64,000 nt of DNA from Sphingomonas glaciei (GTDB taxonomy: Bacteria > Pseudomonadota > Alphaproteobacteria > Sphingomonadales > Sphingomonadaceae): the NCBI RefSeq assembly GCF_023380025.1, contig NZ_CP097253.1:2637001-2701000 (forward strand), given 5' to 3'. Shown piece after piece: positions 8,611-16,337 of the stretch. Position 1 is the first letter of the stretch; each line of letters opens with the position of its first letter. The position numbers and the translations under genes are program-made. A model generated the notes under the pieces. The model was not told where the DNA came from. It made no database searches and saw only the letters and a program-made list of their open reading frames with translations.

Positions 8611-9312
8611 TCAGCGTGGGCGATCCGCCAGCACCTGCTCGATCGAGCGGCTGACGTCCCAGCGTTCGCCGTCGCGGACCCCGGTGGCGGGGGTGATGAC
8701 GCGTACGGTGATGGGTCCGAGGCCGGCGGCTTCAAGCGGGGTCCGGGCAAGGGCGGCGACGACTTTTTCGGCATTTTTCTGCGCCGCGGCGAGGTTGGCG
8801 GGCTCGGCCGCGACCTCACCGGCCTTGGCTGTGGCTAGCTGCGAGGCGCGGCGCGCGAGATTGGCCGAGGCACCGCGGGTGACGAACAGGCCGCTGGTGC
8901 CGGCGACGGCGCGGTTGGCCTCGTCGATATTCGGAGCTTCAGGCGTCACGGTCGGCACGCGGATGGTTAGGGTGCGGGCGCCCGGCTCCCACCGGTAATC
9001 GTCGGCGCCGACGTCGGACAGATTCAGCGTGTAGCCGACGCTGTAGGGAACGGTCGCTTTTTGCGAGGAGCGGAGGAGCGGCGTGGCGCCGGGGTCGACG
9101 ACGGTAACGTCGAGCGTGCCGTTGATCTCCCCGACCTTCAGCGCGGCCTTGTTCGAGAAAGTGGCGGACAGGACGCGGACGATGCCCTGGGCCTGGGCCA
9201 ACTGCTCTTCGACCCGGCGCTCCTCGGCGCGCTTGTCCTGCCACCAGAATATTCCACCGATCAGCCCAAGGGCGATCAGCAGTAGCGGCCAATAGCGTTT
9301 CAAACCTTCCAT
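8611..9312 (-). CDS. DUF4230 domain-containing membrane-anchored protein
   Basis: 233 residues. One N-terminal transmembrane anchor (YWPLLLIALGLIGGIFWW) is followed by a short helical region and a domain with the DUF4230 pattern: a beta-rich part (GEINGTLDVTVVDPG, VPYSVGYTLNLSDVGADDYR), then a long helix with ATAKAGEVAAEPANLAAAQK and a C-terminal IPVRVITP-like strand. Function of the family is unknown. Its start overlaps the end of the metallo-hydrolase gene by 13 bp. Confidence 0.75.
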   Translation of the reverse strand: MEGLKRYWPLLLIALGLIGGIFWWQDKRAEERRVEEQLAQAQGIVRVLSATFSNKAALKVGEINGTLDVTVVDPGATPLLRSSQKATVPYSVGYTLNLSDVGADDYRWEPGARTLTIRVPTVTPEAPNIDEANRAVAGTSGLFVTRGASANLARRASQLATAKAGEVAAEPANLAAAQKNAEKVVAALARTPLEAAGLGPITVRVITPATGVRDGERWDVSRSIEQVLADRPR

Positions 9313-10133
9313 GTGCCGCCAACGCAGGTAACGGCCCCGCGCTCCTCCAAGGTGATGAGGTGCGCGAGTGCGGTCGCTTCGGCGGCGGGGCGCAGGCGGG
9401 GGTCGAGCGCCGGATAGGCGCGCAGTGTCAGGTCTGCGAGTGGCGCGGGGGCCTCTCCAATCAGGCGCAGCAATTGTCGCTCACGCTGGACGCGGTGGGT
9501 CAGCATGCCGCGCAGCAGGCGCTGGGGGTCCTCGACCGGTTCGCCATGGGCGGGGTGATAGAGCGTTTCGGTGCGGGCCTGCAGCTTCTGGAGGCTGGCC
9601 ATATAGGCACCCATGTGGCCGTCGGGCGGGATGACGACGGTGGTCGACCAGCCCATCACATGGTCGCCGCTGAACAGCCGGTGCCCCCACGCGAAGCACA
9701 GGTGGTTGGAGGTGTGACCGGGGGTGTGAACGGTTTCGAAGGCCGCGCCCGCAAGCTCGATCGTCTCGCCATCGGTGAGGATGCGATCGGGCGCATAGCT
9801 GGTGTCGAAGCCGGCTTCCTGATTGCCGGGGACGACCAGCGGCGCGCAACCCCAGACGGGTGCTCCCAGCCGTTCGGACAAGGGCGCGGCAGCCGGGCTG
9901 TGGTCACGGTGGGTATGGGTGACGAGGATCGCCTCGACCGGGCGGCCGGCGATGGCTTCGACCAGCGCATCGAGATGGACCGGGTCGGCCGGACCGGGAT
10001 CGACAATGGCGAGCCGCTCGGTGCCGATCAGGTGCAACCAGGTGCCCTCGCCGGTGAAGGGCGAAGGATTGGGCGCGAGCAGGCGGGCAAGGCCGTCCCC
10101 GAGGGGATAGAGGATGCCGGGCGTGTGGGTCAC
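9300..10133 (-). CDS. MBL-fold metallo-hydrolase (LACTB2/GloB-like)
   Basis: 277 residues from a GTG start. The metal signature THTHRDHSP (HxHxDH), H in HTPGHTSNHL, D in LFSGDHVMGW and a late H (YHPAHGEPVE) define a dinuclear metallo-beta-lactamase fold. The C-terminal part after ERQLL is a small helical domain of the LACTB2-like type. The GTG was chosen because earlier in-frame codons run into the end of the upstream gene; the frame is open much further upstream without coding character. The substrate is unknown; hydrolysis of thioesters or RNA is known for relatives. Confidence 0.83.
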   Translation of the reverse strand: MTHTPGILYPLGDGLARLLAPNPSPFTGEGTWLHLIGTERLAIVDPGPADPVHLDALVEAIAGRPVEAILVTHTHRDHSPAAAPLSERLGAPVWGCAPLVVPGNQEAGFDTSYAPDRILTDGETIELAGAAFETVHTPGHTSNHLCFAWGHRLFSGDHVMGWSTTVVIPPDGHMGAYMASLQKLQARTETLYHPAHGEPVEDPQRLLRGMLTHRVQRERQLLRLIGEAPAPLADLTLRAYPALDPRLRPAAEATALAHLITLEERGAVTCVGGTWKV

Positions 10134-10170
10134 CGCCGCGGCAGTGACAGAGCCACGCCCGACGGGCAAC

Positions 10171-10716
10171 TCACTCGTTGACGGGGAGCTTGGCGATCGC
10201 CTCGTTGATCGCAAGGGCGATACGGGTCCGGGTTTCCTGCGACAGGTTGGGATCGGCCTCGATCCGCTTGGCGACCTCGGGAAGCTGCCGTGCTTTCGAC
10301 ACGTTGCTGCTGCCACCCTTGGCGCAGATCATCACGCGGGTCTTCTTGCCATCCTTGTCGGTCGCCTCGCTGTCGACCTTGGCGCCGTCGTCGCAAGACA
10401 GCATCGCAACCTTGGTGCCTGGGGCGCCGGGTTCGCGCAGGATGCGCACCTCGCGGCGTTCGCCGGGCTTGCCGGGCGCGATATCGACGATGCGGACATG
10501 GCGTTCGGGGTGGCTTCCGACCGCCGCGCGATCGCCGCTGCGGACGATCACGATCTCGCGGCGCTCTTCCTTTCGCTTGGGATCGGTAGCCTTGCCGTCG
10601 CGGTCGCTGTGAATGACGATCTCGCGAATGACTGTCTCTCCCGGCTGGGATGGAGCCGGGGCGGGCGGGACGGGCGTGGCGGCCTGAACGGCGGCGAGCA
10701 TCAAGAAGGCGATCAT
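10171..10716 (-). CDS. Hypothetical secreted protein
   Basis: 181 residues with a short signal peptide (MIAFLMLAAVQAATPV), a proline-rich linker, and a charged domain with repeated REIVI strands (VIREIVIHSD, RREIVIVRSG, REVRILREPG). Two cysteines (MLSCDDG and VMICAKGG) may form a disulfide. The C-terminal helix ends in AIAKLPVNE. No family recognised. It lies upstream of the metallo-hydrolase with a 37-bp gap and could be the first gene of that set. Confidence 0.65.
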   Translation of the reverse strand: MIAFLMLAAVQAATPVPPAPAPSQPGETVIREIVIHSDRDGKATDPKRKEERREIVIVRSGDRAAVGSHPERHVRIVDIAPGKPGERREVRILREPGAPGTKVAMLSCDDGAKVDSEATDKDGKKTRVMICAKGGSSNVSKARQLPEVAKRIEADPNLSQETRTRIALAINEAIAKLPVNE

Positions 10717-10790
10717 CAGCAGTTCCCCCTGCCTGTGAGTAACGCGCCAATGATCATCATGCCCCGGTTAAACGGGGGATGAACGGGGGT

Positions 10791-12059
10791 TCAGACTTCG
10801 ACCAGCGATCCGGCAGTGGCGACATCCGGCAATTGCCGGGTGGCGGCGCGGGCGAGGGCGTGGGGGATGATCGTCCCGAACAGCTTTTCCATGCTGTGCG
10901 GCCAGCTGTATTCACCCGCGACATAGGCCCGGCCGCGCTCGCCCATCGCGCGGTGATCGGAAGCGAGGACGGACTGGATGTTGGCGGCCATCGCGGCGAC
11001 GTCGGCGATCGGTCCGAGCAGGCCCATGCCGGGAAGCACACGCTCAGGCATCGCCCCGCCGTTCACGCCGACCACCGGCAGGCCCGAGGCCTGGGCCTCG
11101 ATCACGGAGACGCCGAAGGTCTCGTTGGGCATGGCCGAGGCGTAGAGGTCGGCGCTGGCGAGGTAGCGCGCGAGCGTGGCGCGGTCGGTGACGAAGCCCG
11201 GGGTGATGATGCGCGGGTCGCCGAGCGCTTCGAACTCTTCCTTCTGAGGTCCTTGGCCGAGCAGCACGATCCGGGCGCCGACGCTTTCCGGCAGGGTGCG
11301 AAACGCCTCGACAATGATGTCGGGACGTTTCTCGATGTCCATTCGCCCGACGTAAATCAGCAGGGGCTGATCGTCGGACAGGCCGAGCGAGCGGCGAAGT
11401 TCGGGATCGCGGCGGTCTGGGCCGAAGTCGGCGAGATCGACGCCCAATGGCAGGATCTGGACATCCTCGACGCCGAGCGAGCGCAGCAGGTGGCCGCCGC
11501 CAGCCTCGGACAGGGCGTAGACGCAGTCGAACTGGCGATAGAGCTTGCCGCAATAATCGTAGCACAGCTTGCCCGCGGCGCGGCCGATCGTGCTGCCGAG
11601 CGCCTTGGAAATGGGTCGCTCGGCATAGACGTTGGGAAAGTCGGTCATGTAGCCGGCGACCAGCGCGGTCCCCGGGTGTGCCTTGCGGTGCGCGGTCGCG
11701 GCCCACGGCAGATTATACGCATCCTGACACTCGATCACGTCGGGACGGTAGCTGGCGAGTGCCTTGCGTACCGCGCCGTTGCGCAGGAGCAGCCGGTAGT
11801 TCGGACTGAACGGGACGCTCGGGCTTTTCAGCCAGACGGTGATCGCGCGGCCGCCGTCGCTTTCCTCGATCGCGTCGGAAGCCGCAGGGAGGATCATCAG
11901 GTGAGTATGAGGCGTGTTGGCGACAATGTGCGCGCGCTTGGCCCGGAGATAGGTGCCGACCCCGCCGCCGACCGCCGACCAGCTTTGTGTCAGGTCACAC
12001 AGCAGCAGCGGCCGGTCGGCGGCAGGGGGTGGAAAATCGGCGTTCACGACGCCAGCCAA
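10791..12059 (-). CDS. Glycosyltransferase family 4
   Basis: 422 residues, GT-B fold. The N-terminal domain has GGVGTYLRAK near residue 35; the C-terminal nucleotide-sugar domain has LIYVGRMDIEKRPDI, VLLGQGPQ and the GT4 signature ETFGVSVIEAQASGLPVVG, where the first Glu pair contacts the donor. It transfers a hexose from an NDP- or GDP-sugar to a lipid or polysaccharide acceptor in the cytoplasm. No other polysaccharide gene is adjacent, so the product is unclear. Monocistronic in appearance. Confidence 0.88.
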   Translation of the reverse strand: MAGVVNADFPPPAADRPLLLCDLTQSWSAVGGGVGTYLRAKRAHIVANTPHTHLMILPAASDAIEESDGGRAITVWLKSPSVPFSPNYRLLLRNGAVRKALASYRPDVIECQDAYNLPWAATAHRKAHPGTALVAGYMTDFPNVYAERPISKALGSTIGRAAGKLCYDYCGKLYRQFDCVYALSEAGGGHLLRSLGVEDVQILPLGVDLADFGPDRRDPELRRSLGLSDDQPLLIYVGRMDIEKRPDIIVEAFRTLPESVGARIVLLGQGPQKEEFEALGDPRIITPGFVTDRATLARYLASADLYASAMPNETFGVSVIEAQASGLPVVGVNGGAMPERVLPGMGLLGPIADVAAMAANIQSVLASDHRAMGERGRAYVAGEYSWPHSMEKLFGTIIPHALARAATRQLPDVATAGSLVEV

Positions 12060-12179
12060 TGCACCGGCCGGGGTAAAGTGCCAAGCGGGCGCATGGCTGT
12101 CGGAAAGCTTGACACTCGAGCCCGGCGAAAAGCGCCTTGCTCAGAAGGAAATGGCTGAAATCCGCCACCCGGCAGAAAC

Positions 12180-12195
12180 TGGCACGGGCACTGCA
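12180..12195 (+). promoter_or_regulatory. Candidate sigma-54 promoter
   Basis: TGGCACGGGCACTGCA fits the RpoN consensus TGGCACG-N4-TTGCW with GG and GC exactly 10 bp apart and one mismatch. It reads on the plus strand toward a strong terminator 40 bp on, in a gap with no plus-strand gene. Single sites of this kind can occur by chance in GC-rich DNA. Confidence 0.3.
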
Positions 12196-12204
12196 TCAGT
12201 GATG

Positions 12205-12280
12205 CTGTCCACTTTGGTTCCACGCCAAACAGAGGGGCGGCAAGGCGGTTTCTGGTCCAGCCTCGCCGCCCCTTTTTGTT
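12205..12280 (+). ncRNA. Candidate small RNA ending in an intrinsic terminator
   Basis: Between two minus-strand genes, the plus strand carries a promoter-like site, then a small hairpin (TTTGG-loop-CCAAA near 12213-12229) and a strong GC-rich terminator. The only reading that needs a plus-strand terminator here is a short untranslated transcript of about 75 nt. No known family is recognised. It could instead be the end of glutaredoxin transcription on the other strand. Confidence 0.3.
12234..12280 (+). terminator. Intrinsic terminator
   Basis: GGGGCGGC (12234-12241) pairs with GCCGCCCC (12265-12272), extended inward by AGG/CCT, and is followed by TTTTTG on the plus strand. On the minus strand the hairpin is followed by TCTGTTT, so it may also end grxD transcription weakly. 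Confidence 0.7.
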
Positions 12281-12300
12281 TGCGAACATGGAGCCGGGGC

Positions 12301-12615
12301 TCACGCGTCGGCCGAAACCATCGTCTTCAGCTCGCCGCTTTCGAACATCTCCATCATGATGTCCGATCCGCCGACGAACTCACCCTTCACGTAGAGCTGG
12401 GGAATGGTCGGCCAGTCGCTATATTCCTTGATGCCCTGGCGGATTTCCTGATCCTGGAGGACGTCGACCGTCTCGTACGGCGTGCCGAGATGTTCGAGGA
12501 TGGCGATCGCCCGGCTGGAGAAGCCGCATTGCGGGAACAGCGCGGTGCCCTTCATGAAGAGGACGACGTCGTTGCCCTTGACCAGGGCGTCGATGCGCTC
12601 GTTGGCGTTGCTCAT
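12301..12615 (-). CDS. grxD: Grx4-family monothiol glutaredoxin
   Basis: 104 residues, the usual size. The active site is CGFSSRA in FPQCGFSSRAIAIL, the CGFS type that carries a bridging [2Fe-2S] cluster with glutathione and delivers it to apo-proteins. KGTALFPQ, WPTIPQLYVKGEFVGGSDI and MFESGEL are conserved. Its neighbour upstream is a BolA homologue whose 3' end overlaps this gene by 4 bp; Grx4-BolA heterodimers are well known in iron sensing and Fe-S trafficking, so the pairing supports both calls. Confidence 0.95.
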   Translation of the reverse strand: MSNANERIDALVKGNDVVLFMKGTALFPQCGFSSRAIAILEHLGTPYETVDVLQDQEIRQGIKEYSDWPTIPQLYVKGEFVGGSDIMMEMFESGELKTMVSADA

Positions 12616-12857
12616 ATTACTTGCTCCTGAGGGGCGGCGGTGGTCAGCTGGAGGGCGTGGAGTTCGCCTCCCATCCGGCCACCCAGCGCGCGGTAGACGA
12701 GTTGGTGCTGGCGGACCCGCGGCAGGCCGGCAAAGGCCGCGCTGGTGACGGTGGCGGCATAATGGTCGCCGTCGCCGCGCAGGTCGATAATCTCGATCCT
12801 GGCGTCGGGGAGGGCGGCGCGGATCAGCGCTTCGATGTCGTCGGCGGCCATCGGCAT
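12612..12857 (-). CDS. BolA/IbaG family protein
   Basis: 81 residues. The core DGDHYAATVTSAAFAGLPRVRQHQLVYRALGG matches the class II KH-like BolA fold, including the conserved His in the RQHQLVY helix and the loop that can coordinate a [2Fe-2S] cluster together with Grx4. The C-terminus HALQLTTAAP is the usual BolA end. Overlaps grxD by 4 bp, so the two are likely made together. Likely role: partner of the monothiol glutaredoxin. Confidence 0.92.
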   Translation of the reverse strand: MPMAADDIEALIRAALPDARIEIIDLRGDGDHYAATVTSAAFAGLPRVRQHQLVYRALGGRMGGELHALQLTTAAPQEQVI

Positions 12858-12862
12858 GAGGA

Positions 12863-13189
12863 TCAGCCCTGCGCTTCCATCAGCTGGCGGCGGGCGTCGA
12901 CGGTCTTGTCGGCCAGCGCCTGGCGGATGGCGGCGTCGTCGATCTCGATATTGGCCGCCGTGAGGTCGCCGAGGATCTTGCGGATGACGTCCTCGTCGCC
13001 GGCTTCCTCGAAATCGGCGCGGACGACGTCCTTGGCATAGGCTTCGGCTTCAACCGCCGACAGCTTCATCAGGCCGGCAGCCCAGTGTCCGAGGAGCTTG
13101 TTGCGCCGAGCGATGACCCGGAACTTCATCTCCTCGTCATGCGCGAACTTGGTTTCAAAGGCCCGTTCGCGATCGTCGAAGGTGGTCAT
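12863..13189 (-). CDS. DUF1476 protein, F1-ATPase zeta-type inhibitor
   Basis: 108 residues. MTTFDDRERAFETKFAHDEE followed by MKFRVIARRNKLLGHWAA is the signature of the alphaproteobacterial ATPase inhibitor subunit zeta (PF07345), whose N-terminal segment blocks ATP hydrolysis by the F1 motor in Paracoccus. The start was set at MTTFDD; upstream codons in frame are low-complexity. It lies 5 bp before the BolA gene, giving a DUF1476-bolA-grxD set. Whether inhibition is strong in this lineage is unknown, as activity varies among alphaproteobacteria. Confidence 0.9.
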   Translation of the reverse strand: MTTFDDRERAFETKFAHDEEMKFRVIARRNKLLGHWAAGLMKLSAVEAEAYAKDVVRADFEEAGDEDVIRKILGDLTAANIEIDDAAIRQALADKTVDARRQLMEAQG

Positions 13190-13302
13190 GTCCGCTCCCA
13201 CTGAAGGTATCAGCCGGGAGATAGGCGCGGGCGCCGCGAGTGGCAATGCGGCGTCGCGGCCGGCAGGGCGAGGCAAACCCCATCCCGCCGGCCCGTGAAG
13301 GC

Positions 13303-13833
13303 TTAGGGCATCACCACCGTGTCGATGGCGTGGATCACGCCGTTTGACGCGTTGACGTTTGCAGTGACGACATGGGACATGCCGCCCTTGGCGTCGGTCA
13401 GCATGATGCGGCTGCCCATCAGCAAGGCCTTGAGCGTCCCGCCCTGGACCGTGGTGAGGGTGGCGGTGCCGCCGCCGTCACGGATGAGCTTGGTCAGCTG
13501 GGCGGCGTTCACCCGGCCCGGAACCACGTGATAGGTGAGGACCGAGGTCAGCGTCGCCTTGTTGGCGGGCTGGACGAGGGTCTCGACGGTGCCGGCCGGA
13601 AGCTTGGCGAAAGCGGCATTGGTCGGGGCGAAGACAGTGAAGGGGCCCTTGCCACTCAGCGTGGTGGCGAGGTCGGCGGCGGTGACCGCGGTGACCAGGG
13701 TCGAGAAGTCGGGATTGCCGACGGCGACTTCGACGACGCTGCGGCCGGGGGCCTTGGTGTGATGATCGGCGGCGGCGGGGGCCGCAACGAGGGCGAGGCC
13801 GGCGAAGGCGGCGAACAGGGCGGTTGTGCGCAT
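13303..13833 (-). CDS. Secreted fasciclin (FAS1) domain protein
   Basis: 176 residues with signal peptide ending at APAAADHH. A single FAS1 domain fills the rest, with its hallmark blocks FTVFAPTNAAFAKLP, VLTYHVVPGRV and SNGVIHAIDTVVMP. Such proteins act in cell adhesion or as periplasmic or surface proteins; bacterial single-domain versions are common and mostly uncharacterised. The gene is isolated between intergenic gaps of about 100 bp. Confidence 0.92.
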   Translation of the reverse strand: MRTTALFAAFAGLALVAAPAAADHHTKAPGRSVVEVAVGNPDFSTLVTAVTAADLATTLSGKGPFTVFAPTNAAFAKLPAGTVETLVQPANKATLTSVLTYHVVPGRVNAAQLTKLIRDGGGTATLTTVQGGTLKALLMGSRIMLTDAKGGMSHVVTANVNASNGVIHAIDTVVMP

Positions 13834-13927
13834 GGGGGTGCGAGCTCCAGTTGGTTGTCACTCCGGCAACGCTGCCGGACCCCATAGGTGGTGTGCTGAT
13901 ACCCGCGCTTTCAGATGGCCTTTGGTC

Positions 13928-14383
13928 CTAGCGGGCGGAGGCGGGGGCGATGTCGAAGTGCAGCACGCGCTCCTCGCTCCCCAGCTTGCGATAGAGGGCG
14001 ACGGCGGGTTCGTCGGGCGGATCGGCCTGGACGAAGATCATCCATGCGCCGACCGCCGCGGCATGGTCCTGCAGCGTTGCGATCAAGGCGGTGGCGATCC
14101 CGCGGCGGCGGTGCGCTTCGTCCACGGCCAGATCGTAGATGTAGAGCTCGCTTCGGGCCTGCTCGAATTTGGGCAGTTCGTAGGCGGCGAGCGCGCCCAG
14201 CATCGCCTCCCCCTCGACCGCGACCAAGGCGACGAAGCATGGGTCGGCGAGGCGCTCGCGGACGTAATCGTCGGGCGGCGGCGCGCTTTCGTAGCTGGCG
14301 GGATCCTCGAAGGCGGCGGAGAAGAGGAGATTCATCGCCCGGAAGCGGGGCAGATCGCAGGATGCGAGGCGGACGATCTCCAC
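13928..14383 (-). CDS. GNAT acetyltransferase of the AAC(3)-I type
   Basis: 151 residues, close to the 150-177 of AAC(3)-I enzymes. From residue 55 on it matches that family block by block: GALAAYELPKFEQARSELYI, YDLAVDEAHRRRGIATALI, ADPPDEPAVALYRKLGSEE and VLHFDIAP. RRRGIA is the acetyl-CoA pyrophosphate loop. AAC(3)-I enzymes acetylate the 3-amino group of gentamicin-type aminoglycosides. The gene begins 3 bp after the stop of the quinone oxidoreductase gene, has the same composition as its neighbours and no mobile element near it, so it looks like a native chromosomal homologue. Its natural substrate may not be an antibiotic. Confidence 0.8.
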   Translation of the reverse strand: MEIVRLASCDLPRFRAMNLLFSAAFEDPASYESAPPPDDYVRERLADPCFVALVAVEGEAMLGALAAYELPKFEQARSELYIYDLAVDEAHRRRGIATALIATLQDHAAAVGAWMIFVQADPPDEPAVALYRKLGSEERVLHFDIAPASAR

Positions 14384-14386
14384 CGC

Positions 14387-15385
14387 TCAGCCGATCTCCA
14401 CCACCACCTTGCCGATCACCTGACGCGCGGCGAGCGAGGCGATGGCATCGCCGCCCTTGTCGAGCGAGTAGGTGGCGCTGACCCGGGGACTGATCTTGCC
14501 CTCGTCCCACAGCGCGAATAGCTCCTCGACATGGGCCTGGTTGGCCTGCGGATCGCGCGCGGCGAAGGCGCCCCAGAACACGCCGCGCACGTCGCACGAC
14601 TTGAGCAGGGTCAGGTTCAAGGGCAGGCGCGGGATGCCGGCGGGGAAGCCAACCACGAGGTAGCGGCCTTCCCAGGCGATGGCGCGCAGCGCGGGCTCGC
14701 AATAGTCGCCGCCGACGGGATCGTAGATGACGTCCGCGCCCTTGGGGCCGACCGCGGCCTTGAACTGCTCGGCCAGCGCCTTGCTGGCGTCCTTGTCGAA
14801 GGGTCCGCGGGGATAGACGATCGCCTCGTCGGCGCCGGCGTCGCGGGCGGCTTGCGCCTTATCCTCGTTGGAGACGGCGGCGACGACGCGGGCGCCGCGG
14901 GCCTTGCCGAGTTCCACCGCCGCGAGGCCGACACCGCCGGCCGCGCCCAGCACCAGCAGGGTCTCGCCGGCCTTCAGTTGCCCGCGGTCCCACAGCGCGT
15001 GGATCGAGGTGGCGTAGGTGAGGAGCAGCGCCGCACCTTGCGCGAAGCTGCGGCTGTCGGGCAGGCGGAAGGCCGACGCGGCGGGAATGACGATCTGTTC
15101 GACGAGGCCGCCGAAGCCGGGGACCGCGATCAGCCGATCGCCGACCGACCAGCCATTCACCCCTTCGCCCACATGAAGCACTTCACCCGCGATCTCGCCG
15201 CCCGGCGCGAACGGGCGGGGCGGGCGCATCTGATACTTGTCCTCGATGATCAGGACGTCGGGGAAGTTGATGGCGGCGGCGCGGACCCGGACCAGCAGGT
15301 CGCCGGGGCCGGGTGCCGGCTCGGGCAAGTCGGAGAGCTGGAGCGTGTCGGGGCCGCCTGGAGCGGTGCTGAGCAGGGCTTTCAT
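14387..15385 (-). CDS. NADPH:quinone oxidoreductase-type zinc-independent MDR enzyme
   Basis: 332 residues. The MDR fold shows a GroES-like N-terminal half (FPDVLIIEDKYQMRPPRPFAPGGEIAGEV) and a Rossmann half with LLVLGAAGGVGLAAVELGKA binding NADPH. The zinc ligands of alcohol dehydrogenases are absent. YDPVGGDYCEPALRAIAWEG and GVFWGAFAARDP are typical of the quinone reductase/enoyl reductase group (QOR, MECR-like). It reduces quinones or 2-enoyl compounds with NADPH. Upstream partner of the acetyltransferase in a two-gene unit. Confidence 0.9.
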   Translation of the reverse strand: MKALLSTAPGGPDTLQLSDLPEPAPGPGDLLVRVRAAAINFPDVLIIEDKYQMRPPRPFAPGGEIAGEVLHVGEGVNGWSVGDRLIAVPGFGGLVEQIVIPAASAFRLPDSRSFAQGAALLLTYATSIHALWDRGQLKAGETLLVLGAAGGVGLAAVELGKARGARVVAAVSNEDKAQAARDAGADEAIVYPRGPFDKDASKALAEQFKAAVGPKGADVIYDPVGGDYCEPALRAIAWEGRYLVVGFPAGIPRLPLNLTLLKSCDVRGVFWGAFAARDPQANQAHVEELFALWDEGKISPRVSATYSLDKGGDAIASLAARQVIGKVVVEIG

Positions 15386-15418
15386 GGCGCCGGTTCTAGC
15401 CCGGCGGCAGGCCGCCGC

Positions 15419-15691
15419 CTAGCGCGTGCGGCGGCGATAATCTTCGGCGATCTGCGGGCCGGTCATACCGTCGAAGGTAGTGCGGAGCAGGGCCTCCGGG
15501 TCGGCCGAATAGCGGCGGCTGCCGACCGAACCGAGCGCGCTGTCGAAGGCAACGCGGTCGGCGGGGTCCAACTGCTCGCGCGCTGCCGCGGTGGTGGCGG
15601 CGAAGCGTTCGGGAGAAGAGCCGTCGATGGTGACGGGCGGCGCCTCGGGCGCGCAGCCCGCCAGGAAAAGCAGGGGGAGGAGGCGGCGAAC
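15419..15691 (-). CDS. Probable small lipoprotein with no clear start codon
   Basis: The minus-strand frame reads RRLLPLLFLAGCAP, a good lipoprotein signal with lipobox LAGC, then about 75 residues rich in Ala/Thr (ERFAATTAAAREQLDPADRV, DYRRRTR at the end). Yet no ATG, GTG or TTG lies between the last upstream in-frame stop and this signal; the coordinate given begins at a GTT codon. A CTG in the neighbouring frame, overlapping the stop of the CoA-transferase gene, would give a normal n-region (RRF) if one base were gained within the CTCCTCCCCC run. So a frameshift, a sequencing error or a rare start are all possible. Confidence 0.45.
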   Translation of the reverse strand, partial: VRRLLPLLFLAGCAPEAPPVTIDGSSPERFAATTAAAREQLDPADRVAFDSALGSVGSRRYSADPEALLRTTFDGMTGPQIAEDYRRRTR

Positions 15692-15695
15692 CGCC

Positions 15696-16337
15696 TCAGC
15701 CCTCGTACTGCGCCGTGGTCTTCTCGCGCACTTCCTCGGGCGTCACACCGGGAGCAATCTCGATCAGCCTGAACGGGCTGGCGTGATCGGAGCGCTGAAA
15801 GACGGCGAGGTCGGTGATGATCATGTCGACGACGTTGCAGCCGGTCAGCGGCAGGGTGCATTCGGGGATGAATTTGGGGCTGCCGTCCTTGGCATTATGC
15901 TCCATCACCACGATGATCTTCTTGACGCCCGCGACCAGATCCATCGCGCCGCCCATGCCCTTGATCATCTTGCCCGGGATCATCCAATTGGCGATGTCGC
16001 CGCCCTGGCTGACCTCCATCGCGCCGAGCACCGTGAGGTCGATATGCCCGCCGCGGATCATCGCGAAGCTGTCGGCCGAGCTGAAATAGACCGACGAAGG
16101 AAGCTCGGAGATGGTCTGCTTGCCGGCGTTGATGAGGTCGGCGTCTACTTCGTCCTCGTACGGGAACGGCCCGATGCCGAGCATGCCGTTCTCGGACTGG
16201 AGGGTGACTTCCAGACCCTGCGGGATGTGATTGGCGACGAGGGTCGGAATGCCGATGCCGAGGTTCACGTAGAAACCGTCGCGCAGCTCTTTGGCGGCGC
16301 GGGCGGCCATGTCGTCACGGGACCAGGGCATCGTCAA
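15696..16337 (-). CDS. scoB: 3-oxoacid CoA-transferase subunit B
   Basis: 213 residues. With subunit A it transfers CoA from succinyl-CoA to acetoacetate or another 3-oxoacid, feeding ketone bodies into central metabolism. The catalytic glutamate is in [45 protein letters not shown] and [18 protein letters not shown] are family blocks. It is coupled by 4-bp overlap to a membrane-protein gene that separates it from subunit A. Confidence 0.94.
   Translation of the reverse strand: MTMPWSRDDMAARAAKELRDGFYVNLGIGIPTLVANHIPQGLEVTLQSENGMLGIGPFPYEDEVDADLINAGKQTISELPSSVYFSSADSFAMIRGGHIDLTVLGAMEVSQGGDIANWMIPGKMIKGMGGAMDLVAGVKKIIVVMEHNAKDGSPKFIPECTLPLTGCNVVDMIITDLAVFQRSDHASPFRLIEIAPGVTPEEVREKTTAQYEG

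Noticed and set aside
10779..12158. 459-codon plus-strand frame antisense to the GT4 gene
   Set aside because: No recognisable motif, while the minus strand has a complete glycosyltransferase.
13928..14383. A recently acquired resistance gene
   Set aside because: No integron attC, transposon or composition change; it is coupled within 3 bp to a housekeeping-type gene.
15463..15861. A 132-codon minus-strand frame beginning MHPAADRLQ
   Set aside because: Arg/Pro-rich shadow of the scoB end and of the lipoprotein frame; no coding character.
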